DNA of 64,000 bases from assembly GCF_028330965.1 (NCBI RefSeq), contig NZ_JAQMUB010000037.1:124001-188000 (forward strand), written 5' to 3'. The DNA comes from Oscillatoria sp. CS-180. GTDB lineage: Bacteria > Cyanobacteriota > Cyanobacteriia > Phormidesmidales > Phormidesmidaceae. Positions 36,701 to 45,411 of the stretch are shown here, piece by piece. A program made the translations under genes and the position numbers. Numbering within the stretch: position 1 is the stretch's first letter; every line of letters begins with the position of its first letter. The notes under the pieces were generated by a model, which was not told where the DNA came from, made no database searches, and saw nothing but the letters and a program-made list of their open reading frames with translations.

Positions 36701-39700
36701 TTGAATCGGTCGAAATCAAACAGGCCCTAACGCTGGCGGACGAAGCGGGCAAGACGGTACAGTGTGTCCTCAAACCAGAGGCCGACACTGAGGGCTATCG
36801 CTTTGAGATTTACAGCCTGACGCCGCCCAACAGTGACGACACCGTTGGGACTTGGATGCTCCATGCGACAGGACAACTGCTGTCCCACGCGGCTCCTGCA
36901 CCCACGGCACTGCTTGACGTAGCGGCGATGAGACAGGTCTATCCCGAAGCGGTGTCGGTACCGGAGCTATATCAGCAGTATCGACGGCGGGGGTTGGCCT
37001 ACGGTGAAACGTTTCAAGCGATTCAGTCGGCTTGGAAGCGTCCCGGAGCTGCGATCGCCCAAATCGTCCTCCCCGTGGAGTTAGCGTCCCAGGCGGACAT
37101 TTACAGCCTCCATCCGGTGCTGTTAGATGCCTCCCTGCAGGTGCTCGGCACGCTGTTTGCCGATGCGGGCCAAGGCGATGCCTATCTCCCCGTCAAGTTT
37201 GAGTCCATCACGGTCTACCGCGAACTGGGGACAACGCTGTGGAGTCAAGTCCAGCTACACCCCACAAAGGAACAGTCGCCCAAGACCCTGACGGCAGACT
37301 TGTGTTTGTCCAACGAAGCCGGAGAGCGGGTTGCCGACATTCAGGGATTGACCGTTCGCCGGGTGAGTCAGCGGGCCTTGCAGCGACTTCAGCAGGCCGA
37401 AGACCTAAGCGATTGGCTGTATGAGCTGGACTGGCAGGCGAAAGCGATCGCTCCTCCTTCCTCCGCTCCTTTGGGTCTCACGCTGATCATTGGCGGTCCT
37501 GAAACTCTGAGAGAGGCCCTTGCCAACCGTTTACACATTCAAGGAGCACATTGTGTGATCGCCTCTCACGGCACTCACTTCAGTACTCTGACTGACCAGC
37601 ACGTTCAGGTTGATCCGACTAGCCCTGACGATTTTCAACGGCTATTGACTGAGCGTGACCAGCCCTTCGAAACGGTAATTCACCTCGGTGCTCTGGAGGC
37701 TGACACGGTTCAGTTTGTCACCGACCTGGAGGCTGCACAGACGCTCAGCTGCGCCAGCATTCTTCACAGCGTACAGGCTTTGATCAAGAGCGGGGGAACC
37801 CGCCTACCCTCCCTTTACCTCGTTACCCACGGAGCCAAGATTTGGGGGATGCAGGCGATCGCGAAGCCTGAGCAGGCCACCGTTTGGGGGCTGGGGCGCA
37901 CTCTGAAGCTGGAGTATCCACACCTGTCTTCGATCTGCATTGACCTCGACCCTGATCTTGATCTAACTGATGAGCGGCTGCTGGATCCCATTCAGGCCGA
38001 GCTACAGCAGGGCGATGGTGAAAACCAAGTGGTCTATCGCCAGCAGCGCTATGTGAGTCGGCTGGTGCGGCGGCAGGGCGATCGCCCCGAGGCTGACAAG
38101 TCCCAATCGAGTGCTGTGCAGCTCAAAATCTCCGACTATGGCAGCTTTGAAAATCTTAGCGCTGTCCCTCAAACTCGCCGTGCCCCTGCCCCTGGTGAAG
38201 TAGAGATTGAGGTGCGGGCTACTGGCTTGAACTTTCGAGATGTGCTGAACGCGCTGGGAATGCTACGGGAATATGCCGATGAGTTGGGCATCGACGCGGC
38301 TGAAGAAATTCCTTTCGGCGGCGAGTGTGCCGGCATCATTGCGGCGGTTGGCGCAGGGGTGAGCGGTTTTCAGGTGGGTGACGAGGTGATGGCAGCCTTT
38401 TCGCTGGGCAGCTTGAGCAGTTACGTCACGGTGCGTCACGAGTTTGTGGTTGCTAAGCCTGCTAGCCTTAGCTTCGAAGCGGCGGCGACTTTGCCCATTG
38501 CCTTTCTCACGGCCCACTATGCCCTGCGCTGTCAGGCGGATATGAAAGCGGGCGATCGCGTCCTCATTCATTCGGCGGCAGGCGGCGTCGGACAGGCCGC
38601 AGTCCAGCTCGCCCAACAGGCGGGCGCGGAGGTTTTTGGCACCGCTAGTCCCGGCAAGTGGCAGTTTTTGAAGGACAGAGGTATCCGCCATGTCATGAAT
38701 TCCCGCACGCTGGAGTTTGCTGAGCAGGTCCTCACAGACACAGACGGAGCGGGTGTTGATATCGTTCTCAACAGCCTAAACGGGGACTTCATTCCTAAGA
38801 GTCTGGACGCCCTGGGGCACAACGGACGGTTTGTGGAAATTGGCAAGCTCGGCATTTGGAATACCGAGCAGGTGCAGGCCACCCGACCGGATGCCACTTA
38901 CTTACCGTTCGACCTGCTGGATATTGCTACCGAGCAGCCCGACATCATCGCAGACCTGCTGCACGCGATCGCCCAAGAATTCCAAAACGACGCGCTGGAG
39001 CCGCTGCCCCACAAAGTGTTTTCCTTTGATCAAGTGGCCGACGCTTTCCGCTACATGGCTCAAGCTAAGCACATTGGTAAGGTTGTTGTGACCCTGCCCG
39101 CGATCGCGGCTCAACCCAGCAGAGCCGCCCCTGAAAGCGACACGTTTACGGTCTCACCGGACGCCAGCTACCTCATTACCGGGGGACTCGGCGCTTTGGG
39201 TCAGCAGGTAGCGCAATGGCTAGTCGATCAGGGCGCTCAGCATTTGGTGCTGCTAGGCCGGCGGGCACCCAAAGATGCGGCTAAAGCCGCGATCGCTCGC
39301 CTACGCTCAGCAGGCATCACCGTCTCAGTGCAGCAGGCCGATATCGCCCACTCAGCTGACGTGGAACGGGTGCTGGCAACGGTGCAGGCGACGCTACCGC
39401 CGCTCCGGGGTGTGGTTCATGCCGCCGGCGTCCTGGATGACGGTATCCTGATGCAGCAATCCTGGTCTCGTTTTGAGAAGGTCTTTGCTCCCAAAGTTGC
39501 CGGCACCTGGAATCTGCACGTTCTGACCCAGGACTTGCCTCTAGACTTTTTCCTCTGCTTTTCCTCCATCTCTGCCCTTTTGGGTTCACCCGGACAGGCC
39601 AACTACGCCGCTGCCAATGCCTTCATGGACGCCGTTGTGCAGCAGCGGCAGCAGGCCGGACTGCCTGGATTGAGCCTCAACTGGGGTCCCTGGGCTGAGG

Positions 39701-40374
39701 GAGGCATGGCGGCCACGGTGGACAGCCGTAATCAGGCTCGCTGGCAACAAACCGGACTGCGAGCGATCGCCCCTCAAGAAGGTCTGCAAGTTATGGGGAC
39801 ATTGCTGGCTCAATCCTCAGCTCAAGTGGCAGTCTTTCCAGTGGACTGGTCGCGCTTCCTAGCGCAGTTCCCCACGGATTCCCCACTGCCGCTGTTAGCT
39901 GATCTGAGTTCCCCGACTGATGCCCCTACAGTGGTGCCCAAGCTGTTGCAACAGTTGGAAGCGGCTCCTGTGGGCGATCGTCAAAGACTGCTGCTGACCG
40001 ACCTCCGCACTCGACTCGCAGAGGTGCTGGGACTGTCGTCACCGGATCGGGTAGACAGCCGTCAAGGGCTATTCGATTTGGGACTGGATTCCCTCATGGC
40101 GGTGGAGTTGAAGGGGCAGCTAGAAGGCAACTTAGGCTGCTCTCTGCCCACTACAGTGCTGTTCGATTACCCCACTTTGGAAGCTTTGGTGACCTACCTG
40201 ACCGAGGACGTGCTGTCTCTAGAATTCTCAGAATCGTCCGCAGACTCCTCCCACGTTGTTGAAGATATCCCTGCCGCTACAACGGCTGAACCAGCTCCCC
40301 AAGAAGACTTACAGGCTTTAGATGAACAACAGCTGGCAGACCTGCTAGCCGAAAAACTCGCCCTGATTGATTAA
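33790..40374 (+). CDS. Type I PKS, fully reducing module KS-AT-DH-ER-KR-ACP
   Basis: A 2194-residue synthase that would add and fully reduce one two-carbon unit. KS (1-425) has DTACSSAL, EAHGTGT and TNIGHLE. AT (about 530-835) has GHSVGE and HAFHS, the latter predicting malonyl. DH (about 905-1180) has HQVHQRVIVP, where the usual Gly is Gln, plus LLDASLQ. ER (about 1450-1770) has SAAGGVGQAAVQLAQQ. KR (about 1790-2000) has TGGLGALG, the LDD motif of B-type reductases and Tyr in [11 protein letters not shown] has LGLDSLMAV near 2100. AGGAGG precedes the ATG by 13 bases. There is no loading domain, so the chain should come from the free ACP. Confidence 0.93.
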   Translation: MEPIAIIGIGCRFPQAATAEAFWQLLKNGVDAIGEVPKDRWDVDTLYDMEPGAPGKMSTRWGGFLDQIDQFDAQFFGIAPREAERIDPQQRLVLEVAWEALEHAGIAPDCLAGSQTGVYVGIGNYDYSRYLTRHLDLADINAYDGTGNALSITAHRLSYVLDLRGPSMAIDTACSSALVAVQLASQSLAQGETDLCLVGGVNLIVSPEGTITYSKAQMMAADGRCKTFDASADGFVRGEGCGMVVLKRLSDALRDGDTVIATVNGAAVNQDGLSNGLTAPNGPSQQAVIRQAIANANITPAQISYVEAHGTGTVLGDPIEVRSLQTVLSEERQPDQPCRIGSVKTNIGHLEAAAGIAGLIKVALSLHHKEIPPNLHLNQLNPYIKLDESLFSIPTECQPWQMSAGQARYAGVSSFSFGGTNCHVVLSEFTAVPQQDGVRGGEGDRSHHLLTLSAKSEDALSTLAQQYETFLVNNPQADLATICQRAQTGRSHFDYRMAVVLPRAATAAADAVRTSSTSTDKMGRVVSRKKRRVAFLFTGQGSQTVEMGRQLYETLPAFRQILEQCQAILRPDLETPLLDVLYPAAADASAMTALLNQTAYSQPALFAVEYALAQTWMSWGIQPSVVMGHSVGEYVAACIAGVVSLEDGLRLIAERGRLMQALPATGTMVAVFASAAQLQPFLSKGLTIAADNGPESQVVSGSEAAIATLCTQLTQAGIETRRLAVSHAFHSPLMQPMVADFEAVAQQMAFHSPKIPLISTVTGQGIGDEMTSATYWCDHILQPVRFAEAMDTLAEQGYRLYLEVGPKPILLGMGRRCLPQADVQWLPSLRPQQEDWQTVLTTLGHLYTQGCEIDWQAVSAPSSSQQLLALPTYPFQRQRYWAEATAKTSVIAPTTLSAAAQIPELHPLLGHRLHSALHPEVILFEGHISPTHPSYLRDHQVHQRVIVPATAYLELALAAGKAIWRSPHLRLESVEIKQALTLADEAGKTVQCVLKPEADTEGYRFEIYSLTPPNSDDTVGTWMLHATGQLLSHAAPAPTALLDVAAMRQVYPEAVSVPELYQQYRRRGLAYGETFQAIQSAWKRPGAAIAQIVLPVELASQADIYSLHPVLLDASLQVLGTLFADAGQGDAYLPVKFESITVYRELGTTLWSQVQLHPTKEQSPKTLTADLCLSNEAGERVADIQGLTVRRVSQRALQRLQQAEDLSDWLYELDWQAKAIAPPSSAPLGLTLIIGGPETLREALANRLHIQGAHCVIASHGTHFSTLTDQHVQVDPTSPDDFQRLLTERDQPFETVIHLGALEADTVQFVTDLEAAQTLSCASILHSVQALIKSGGTRLPSLYLVTHGAKIWGMQAIAKPEQATVWGLGRTLKLEYPHLSSICIDLDPDLDLTDERLLDPIQAELQQGDGENQVVYRQQRYVSRLVRRQGDRPEADKSQSSAVQLKISDYGSFENLSAVPQTRRAPAPGEVEIEVRATGLNFRDVLNALGMLREYADELGIDAAEEIPFGGECAGIIAAVGAGVSGFQVGDEVMAAFSLGSLSSYVTVRHEFVVAKPASLSFEAAATLPIAFLTAHYALRCQADMKAGDRVLIHSAAGGVGQAAVQLAQQAGAEVFGTASPGKWQFLKDRGIRHVMNSRTLEFAEQVLTDTDGAGVDIVLNSLNGDFIPKSLDALGHNGRFVEIGKLGIWNTEQVQATRPDATYLPFDLLDIATEQPDIIADLLHAIAQEFQNDALEPLPHKVFSFDQVADAFRYMAQAKHIGKVVVTLPAIAAQPSRAAPESDTFTVSPDASYLITGGLGALGQQVAQWLVDQGAQHLVLLGRRAPKDAAKAAIARLRSAGITVSVQQADIAHSADVERVLATVQATLPPLRGVVHAAGVLDDGILMQQSWSRFEKVFAPKVAGTWNLHVLTQDLPLDFFLCFSSISALLGSPGQANYAAANAFMDAVVQQRQQAGLPGLSLNWGPWAEGGMAATVDSRNQARWQQTGLRAIAPQEGLQVMGTLLAQSSAQVAVFPVDWSRFLAQFPTDSPLPLLADLSSPTDAPTVVPKLLQQLEAAPVGDRQRLLLTDLRTRLAEVLGLSSPDRVDSRQGLFDLGLDSLMAVELKGQLEGNLGCSLPTTVLFDYPTLEALVTYLTEDVLSLEFSESSADSSHVVEDIPAATTAEPAPQEDLQALDEQQLADLLAEKLALID

Positions 40375-40415
40375 AGAACAGTTGAGTTTTGAATGTTTGA
40401 GTTGAGCAGTTTATT

Positions 40416-40478
40416 CAAAACCCAAAACCCAAAACCCAAAACTCAAAACCCAAAACTCAAAACCCAAAACCCAAAACC
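40416..40478. repeat. Heptamer tandem repeat, nine CAAAACY units
   Basis: Nine uninterrupted copies of CAAAACC or CAAAACT fill most of the gap between the first and second synthase genes. Related heptamer runs occur at 30436-30463 (four units) and 53324-53351 (four units), also at gene junctions of this cluster. Such short tandem heptamers are common in filamentous cyanobacteria. Confidence 0.9.
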
Positions 40479-40538
40479 CCTGGAACTAAATTACCCATCC
40501 ACGTTCTTCCCACTGACCCATCCACCCCCCAACTCCGC

Positions 40539-43500
40539 ATGAGCACCTCCGCAACTACTCCTGACTATCGCACCCTAATGCAGCAGGCCCTGCTCAAAAT
40601 TGATCACCTGCAGGCCAAGGTGAAAACCCTTGAGGGTGACAAGAATGAGCCGATCGCGATCGTGGGCATGGGCTGTCGTTTGCCGGGTGGCATCGAAACC
40701 CCGGAACAATACTGGCAGCAGCTGATGTCCGGCTTCGACGGCATCACGGAAATTCCTTCAAGCCGTTGGGACATTGATACTTACTACAGCGCTGACCTGA
40801 ATGCTCCAGGCAAAATGTCTACCCGCTATGGCGGTTTCCTGCAGGACATTGACCAGTTCGACGCGCAATTTTTCGGCATTGCCCCCCGTGAGGTGAAAAG
40901 CCTCGACCCTCAGCAGCGACTCCTGTTAGAGGTGGCTTGGGAAGCCCTGGAGCGGGCCAATCAGCCCTCCGATCGCGTCTTCAACAGCGCTACCGGAGTG
41001 TTTGTCGGCATTTGCAATAACGACTACAGTCAGGTGCTGCGGGCAGCCGGAGACGTGAACAACATCGACGCCTACTATGGCACAGGCAATGCCCTCAGCG
41101 TGGCAGCGGGTCGCCTCTCTTACCTGTTGGGACTGACGGGACCGAGCCTGTCGGTGGATACGGCCTGTTCCTCTTCACTGGTGACGATTCACCTAGCTTG
41201 CCAAAGTCTGCGGCAGGGAGACTGTGACCTGGCATTGGCAGGCGGTGTCAATCTGCTGCTGTCCCCAGAAACCACCATCAATTTTTCCAAAGCCCGCATG
41301 ATGGCCCCAGACGGGCGCTGTAAAACCTTCGATGCCAGCGCCGACGGCTACGTGCGGGGTGAAGGTTGTGGTCTGGTGGTGCTGAAGCGACTGTCTCAAG
41401 CTGAGGCCGAGGGCGATCGCATCCTGGCTGTGATTCGCGGCTCTGCGGTGAACCAGGACGGACGCAGCGGTGGCCTGACGGTTCCCAATGGCCCTTCTCA
41501 ACAGGCGGTGATTCGTCAAGCGCTAAAGCAAGGCGGCATTGAGCCGAACCTCGTGAGCTATGTGGAAGCCCACGGCACCGGAACGGCATTGGGTGATCCG
41601 ATTGAGCTAGAGGCTCTGGGTGCAGTGTTTGGCCGCGATCGCGCTGACGACACTGCCCTTCTCGTGGGCTCTGCCAAAACCAATCTAGGGCACTTGGAAG
41701 GCGCGGCGGGTATTGCGGGATTGATGAAGGTGGTCCTGGCGCTACAACACGCGGTCATTCCTCCCCACTTGAATTGTCCAACGCCCACGGACCGCGTCAA
41801 CTGGCAAACGCTGGCGCTACAGGTGCCTACCGAAACTACCCCCTGGCCCGCAGAGGCATCCCGCAAGATTGCTGGAGTTAGCTCCTTTGGCTTCAGCGGC
41901 ACCAATGCCCACATTGTTCTGGAAGCAGCCCCCCAGTCCTCTGTATCCCTCAATGCTGAGAGGCTTGCGGCATCTCATCGCTTCACGCATGAGAAAACAG
42001 AGCGCAAGGAAATCTCAGATCGTCCTTTCCACCTGCTGACTCTCTCCGCTAAAACCGAAGCGGCTCTTAATCAGCTAGCGGCCCGGTATCGTGACTGCCT
42101 GGCGACTACCGCCGAACCCTTTGCCGACATTTGCTTCACGGCGAACCAGTTCCGCACCCGGTTGTCTCATCGGTTGGCGATCGCCGCCCCTGATGCCCAA
42201 ACCGCTCAACGGCTCCTAGCTCAACCGACTTCTGTTATGCGAGGTACTGCGGCCCAGTCAGCGCCTAAAGTCGCCTTTCTCTTCACCGGTCAGGGCAGTC
42301 AGACGGTGGAGATGGGACGACAGCTCTACGAGACGCTGCCCGCCTTTCGCCAAATTCTGGAGCAGTGCCAAGCGATTCTGCGGCCCGACCTGGAAACGTC
42401 CCTGCTGGACGTCCTCTATCCCGCTGCGGCAGACGCGAGCGCTATGACGGCACTGCTGAACCAGACCGCCTACAGTCAACCGGCTCTCTTTGCGGTGGAG
42501 TATGCCTTAGCGCAAACCTGGATGAGCTGGGGCATACAACCCAGTGTCGTGATGGGTCACAGCGTCGGTGAGTATGTCGCGGCCTGCATTGCCGGAGTCT
42601 TTAGTCTGGAAGACGGACTGCGGCTGATCGCCGAGCGAGGACGACTGATGCAGGCTCTACCCGCAACCGGAACGATGGTGGCGGTCTTTGCCAGTGCTGC
42701 TCAGCTTCAGCCTTTCTTGTCGAAGGGGTTGACCATCGCGGCGGACAACGGACCGGAGAGTCAGGTGGTGTCGGGTTCTGAGGCGGCGATCGCCACCCTC
42801 TGCACCCAGCTGACTCAAGCTGGCATCGAAACGCGACGCCTCGCGGTCTCCCATGCCTTCCACTCACCGCTGATGCAGCCGATGGTAGCGGACTTTGAAG
42901 CGGTGGCGCAGCAGATGGCGTTTCACAGCCCTAAAATTCCCCTCATTTCGACCGTAACGGGGCAAGGCATTGGGGATGAGATGACGAGTGCAACCTACTG
43001 GTGTGACCACATCTTGCAGCCCGTGCGGTTTGCTGAGGCGATGGACACGTTGGCGGAACAGGGCTATCGTCTGTACCTAGAAGTGGGCCCGAAGCCCATC
43101 TTGTTGGGGATGGGACGTCGCTGTTTGCCTCAGGCCGACGTACAGTGGTTGCCGAGTCTGCGTCCCCAGCAAGAAGACTGGCAGACGGTGCTGACTAGTC
43201 TGGGACACCTCTACACCCAAGGCTGTGAGATTAACTGGCAGGTGCTAGAGGCTCCCTATCCAGTCCGACAGCGGCTAGAACTACCCACCTATCCCTTCCA
43301 GCGGCAGCGCTACTGGGTTGGTGCGGCTCCGCAGCCCTCAAAATTGCCGGCTCAACCTGAAATGACCTACCAGGTGACTTGGCAGGTGCAGCCCCCTGCG
43401 ATCAGCGATCGCCCTACGACTCTCGAATCTGGTGTCTGGCTCATTCTGGCGGACAGCACTGGACTGGGAGAAGCTTTGGCTCAGCGGCTCATCCAGCAGG

Positions 43501-45410
43501 GCCATCAGTGCGTCCTGGTCTACGGTGATGCGGATGGCTCGACGCCGGATGTCTTGGCGGGGCCAGAGGTTTATCATGCTGGTGCAGAAACGCCGGTAGC
43601 GCTGGCGGCGCTGCTAGAAGAGGACGGTGCTTTGGCGGGGCGATCGTTCTCTGGCGTTATTCACCTCTGGGGCCTGTCCAACTCCCGCTTTGAGATGGTG
43701 TCGCCTGCGGCACTCGACCAGGCGCAACAGGCAGGCTGCGGCAGTGTTTTACAGCTCTTGCAGAGCTTGGTGACGGCCCACAAGCTGGTGGCATTGCCTA
43801 AACTCTGGTTAATAACTCAGGGAGCCGTTGCCGCAGGCCGCACCCAAACGCCTACCCCAGCAACCACAGCGCCTAACCCATTGTCCCATCGCCCCATCGC
43901 TCCATCCTCCTCCAACACCTCAAGCATTGCCCCCAGCCAGTCACTCCTGTGGGGCCTCGGTCGCGTGATTGCCCTGGAGCATCCCGATCTGTGGGGCGGA
44001 CTGATTGACCTGTCTCCTGAAGAGACCGATTGGGGAGCGATCGCTGATGCCCTCCTGCTTGACCTGCTTCAACCTACCGGCAAAGACCAAATTGCTCTCC
44101 GAGGCGGACAGCGCTACGTCCCTCGTCTCCAGCCGGTTACGATTCCAGAAAGACGCTCCCTGCCGCTGCGAAGCAACGGCACCTACTGGATTACAGGGGG
44201 GCTCGGCGCACTGGGATTAGAAATTGCTCACTGGTTGGCGGATCAGGGGGCACGGACCTTAGTGCTGACGGGCCGTAGCGGGGCCAGCGATCAGGCTCAG
44301 CAGCGGATTACGCAACTGCGGCGACGGGGGGTCACTGTGCAAATTGCTCGGGCTGACGTCACCCAATCCGCAGCCTTAGACAAGGTACTGGCTCAGATCG
44401 CGCGATCGCTGCCGCCGCTCCGGGGCGTTATTCATGCGGCTGGAATTCTCGACGACGGCATTTTGCTGCACCAGAACTGGGCACAGTTCGAGCGGGCGCT
44501 AGCTCCCAAAGTGGCGGGCGCTTGGCATCTGCACCGTCTAACGCGATCGCTGCCCCTAGACTTCTTCGTCACCTTCTCCTCTATTGCATCCCTCCTAGGA
44601 TCGCCGGGACAGGGTAACTACGCCGCTGCCAACGCTTTTCTCGACGCCCTAGCACACCATCGCCATGCTTTGGGACTGCCTGCTCTCAGCATTAACTGGG
44701 GGCCTTGGGCAGAGGGCGGCATGGCAACTCGCCTAGATACTCGACACCAGTCTCGATTAGCACAACGAGGCTTGACGCCGCTGACGTCGGAACAGGCGCT
44801 GACGGTGCTCACCCCGCTAATGTCAGAGCGACTACCTCAAGTCGCGGTGATGAATGTGGACTGGTCGCGGTTCGGGATGGCGATAAAGGGCGGTCGATCG
44901 CTGCCCCTGCTCACCGACCTGCTTCCAGCAACGGACGTTTCTGCCCCTGCGATGACACCCCAGCCTGCCGTTTGGCGAGACAAACTGGCCGACGCTGAAG
45001 ATGGCTCCCGTCGATCCCTGCTCACTCATCTTTTGCAGGTGGAAGTAATGACGGTACTGGGCTTAGAGGCGGACGCCATGCCGGAAGTTGACCAGGGCTT
45101 TTTCGACTTGGGTATGGATTCTCTCATGGCGGTGGAGCTGAAAAGTCGTATCGAGACTGGGTTAGGCTGCGCGCTGCCCTCGACCTTAGCCTTCACTGCG
45201 CCCACCATTAGCGACCTAGCCGACTACATCGCTGAGGACGTTTTGCAGTGGGAATCGACGGCAGCAGATCCAAACGCCCAGCAGCAGCAAGCCGCAGACG
45301 ACGTTATGGCTCAGACGGTAGCAGCGATCGAGCATCTCTCGGAAGCGGAGGTGAATGCCTCCATCGCCGCCAAACTTTCAAAACTAGAAGCACTATTAGG
45401 GCAGGAGTGA
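40539..45410 (+). CDS. Type I PKS, KS-AT-KR-ACP module
   Basis: A 1623-residue synthase that would extend by a malonyl unit and reduce to a beta-hydroxyl. An N-terminal coiled coil (QQALLKIDHLQAKVKTLEG) can dock to the previous protein. KS (about 35-460) has [15 protein letters not shown] and TNLGHLE. AT (about 577-885) has GHSVGE and HAFHS. KR (about 1210-1400) has TGGLGALG and LDD. ACP near 1495-1565 has LGMDSLMAV. DH and ER are absent. The AT-coding DNA is nearly identical to that of the preceding synthase. The stop is one base before the next ATG, and AGGAG within its end serves that start. Confidence 0.93.
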   Translation: MSTSATTPDYRTLMQQALLKIDHLQAKVKTLEGDKNEPIAIVGMGCRLPGGIETPEQYWQQLMSGFDGITEIPSSRWDIDTYYSADLNAPGKMSTRYGGFLQDIDQFDAQFFGIAPREVKSLDPQQRLLLEVAWEALERANQPSDRVFNSATGVFVGICNNDYSQVLRAAGDVNNIDAYYGTGNALSVAAGRLSYLLGLTGPSLSVDTACSSSLVTIHLACQSLRQGDCDLALAGGVNLLLSPETTINFSKARMMAPDGRCKTFDASADGYVRGEGCGLVVLKRLSQAEAEGDRILAVIRGSAVNQDGRSGGLTVPNGPSQQAVIRQALKQGGIEPNLVSYVEAHGTGTALGDPIELEALGAVFGRDRADDTALLVGSAKTNLGHLEGAAGIAGLMKVVLALQHAVIPPHLNCPTPTDRVNWQTLALQVPTETTPWPAEASRKIAGVSSFGFSGTNAHIVLEAAPQSSVSLNAERLAASHRFTHEKTERKEISDRPFHLLTLSAKTEAALNQLAARYRDCLATTAEPFADICFTANQFRTRLSHRLAIAAPDAQTAQRLLAQPTSVMRGTAAQSAPKVAFLFTGQGSQTVEMGRQLYETLPAFRQILEQCQAILRPDLETSLLDVLYPAAADASAMTALLNQTAYSQPALFAVEYALAQTWMSWGIQPSVVMGHSVGEYVAACIAGVFSLEDGLRLIAERGRLMQALPATGTMVAVFASAAQLQPFLSKGLTIAADNGPESQVVSGSEAAIATLCTQLTQAGIETRRLAVSHAFHSPLMQPMVADFEAVAQQMAFHSPKIPLISTVTGQGIGDEMTSATYWCDHILQPVRFAEAMDTLAEQGYRLYLEVGPKPILLGMGRRCLPQADVQWLPSLRPQQEDWQTVLTSLGHLYTQGCEINWQVLEAPYPVRQRLELPTYPFQRQRYWVGAAPQPSKLPAQPEMTYQVTWQVQPPAISDRPTTLESGVWLILADSTGLGEALAQRLIQQGHQCVLVYGDADGSTPDVLAGPEVYHAGAETPVALAALLEEDGALAGRSFSGVIHLWGLSNSRFEMVSPAALDQAQQAGCGSVLQLLQSLVTAHKLVALPKLWLITQGAVAAGRTQTPTPATTAPNPLSHRPIAPSSSNTSSIAPSQSLLWGLGRVIALEHPDLWGGLIDLSPEETDWGAIADALLLDLLQPTGKDQIALRGGQRYVPRLQPVTIPERRSLPLRSNGTYWITGGLGALGLEIAHWLADQGARTLVLTGRSGASDQAQQRITQLRRRGVTVQIARADVTQSAALDKVLAQIARSLPPLRGVIHAAGILDDGILLHQNWAQFERALAPKVAGAWHLHRLTRSLPLDFFVTFSSIASLLGSPGQGNYAAANAFLDALAHHRHALGLPALSINWGPWAEGGMATRLDTRHQSRLAQRGLTPLTSEQALTVLTPLMSERLPQVAVMNVDWSRFGMAIKGGRSLPLLTDLLPATDVSAPAMTPQPAVWRDKLADAEDGSRRSLLTHLLQVEVMTVLGLEADAMPEVDQGFFDLGMDSLMAVELKSRIETGLGCALPSTLAFTAPTISDLADYIAEDVLQWESTAADPNAQQQQAADDVMAQTVAAIEHLSEAEVNASIAAKLSKLEALLGQE

Positions 45411-45411
45411 G

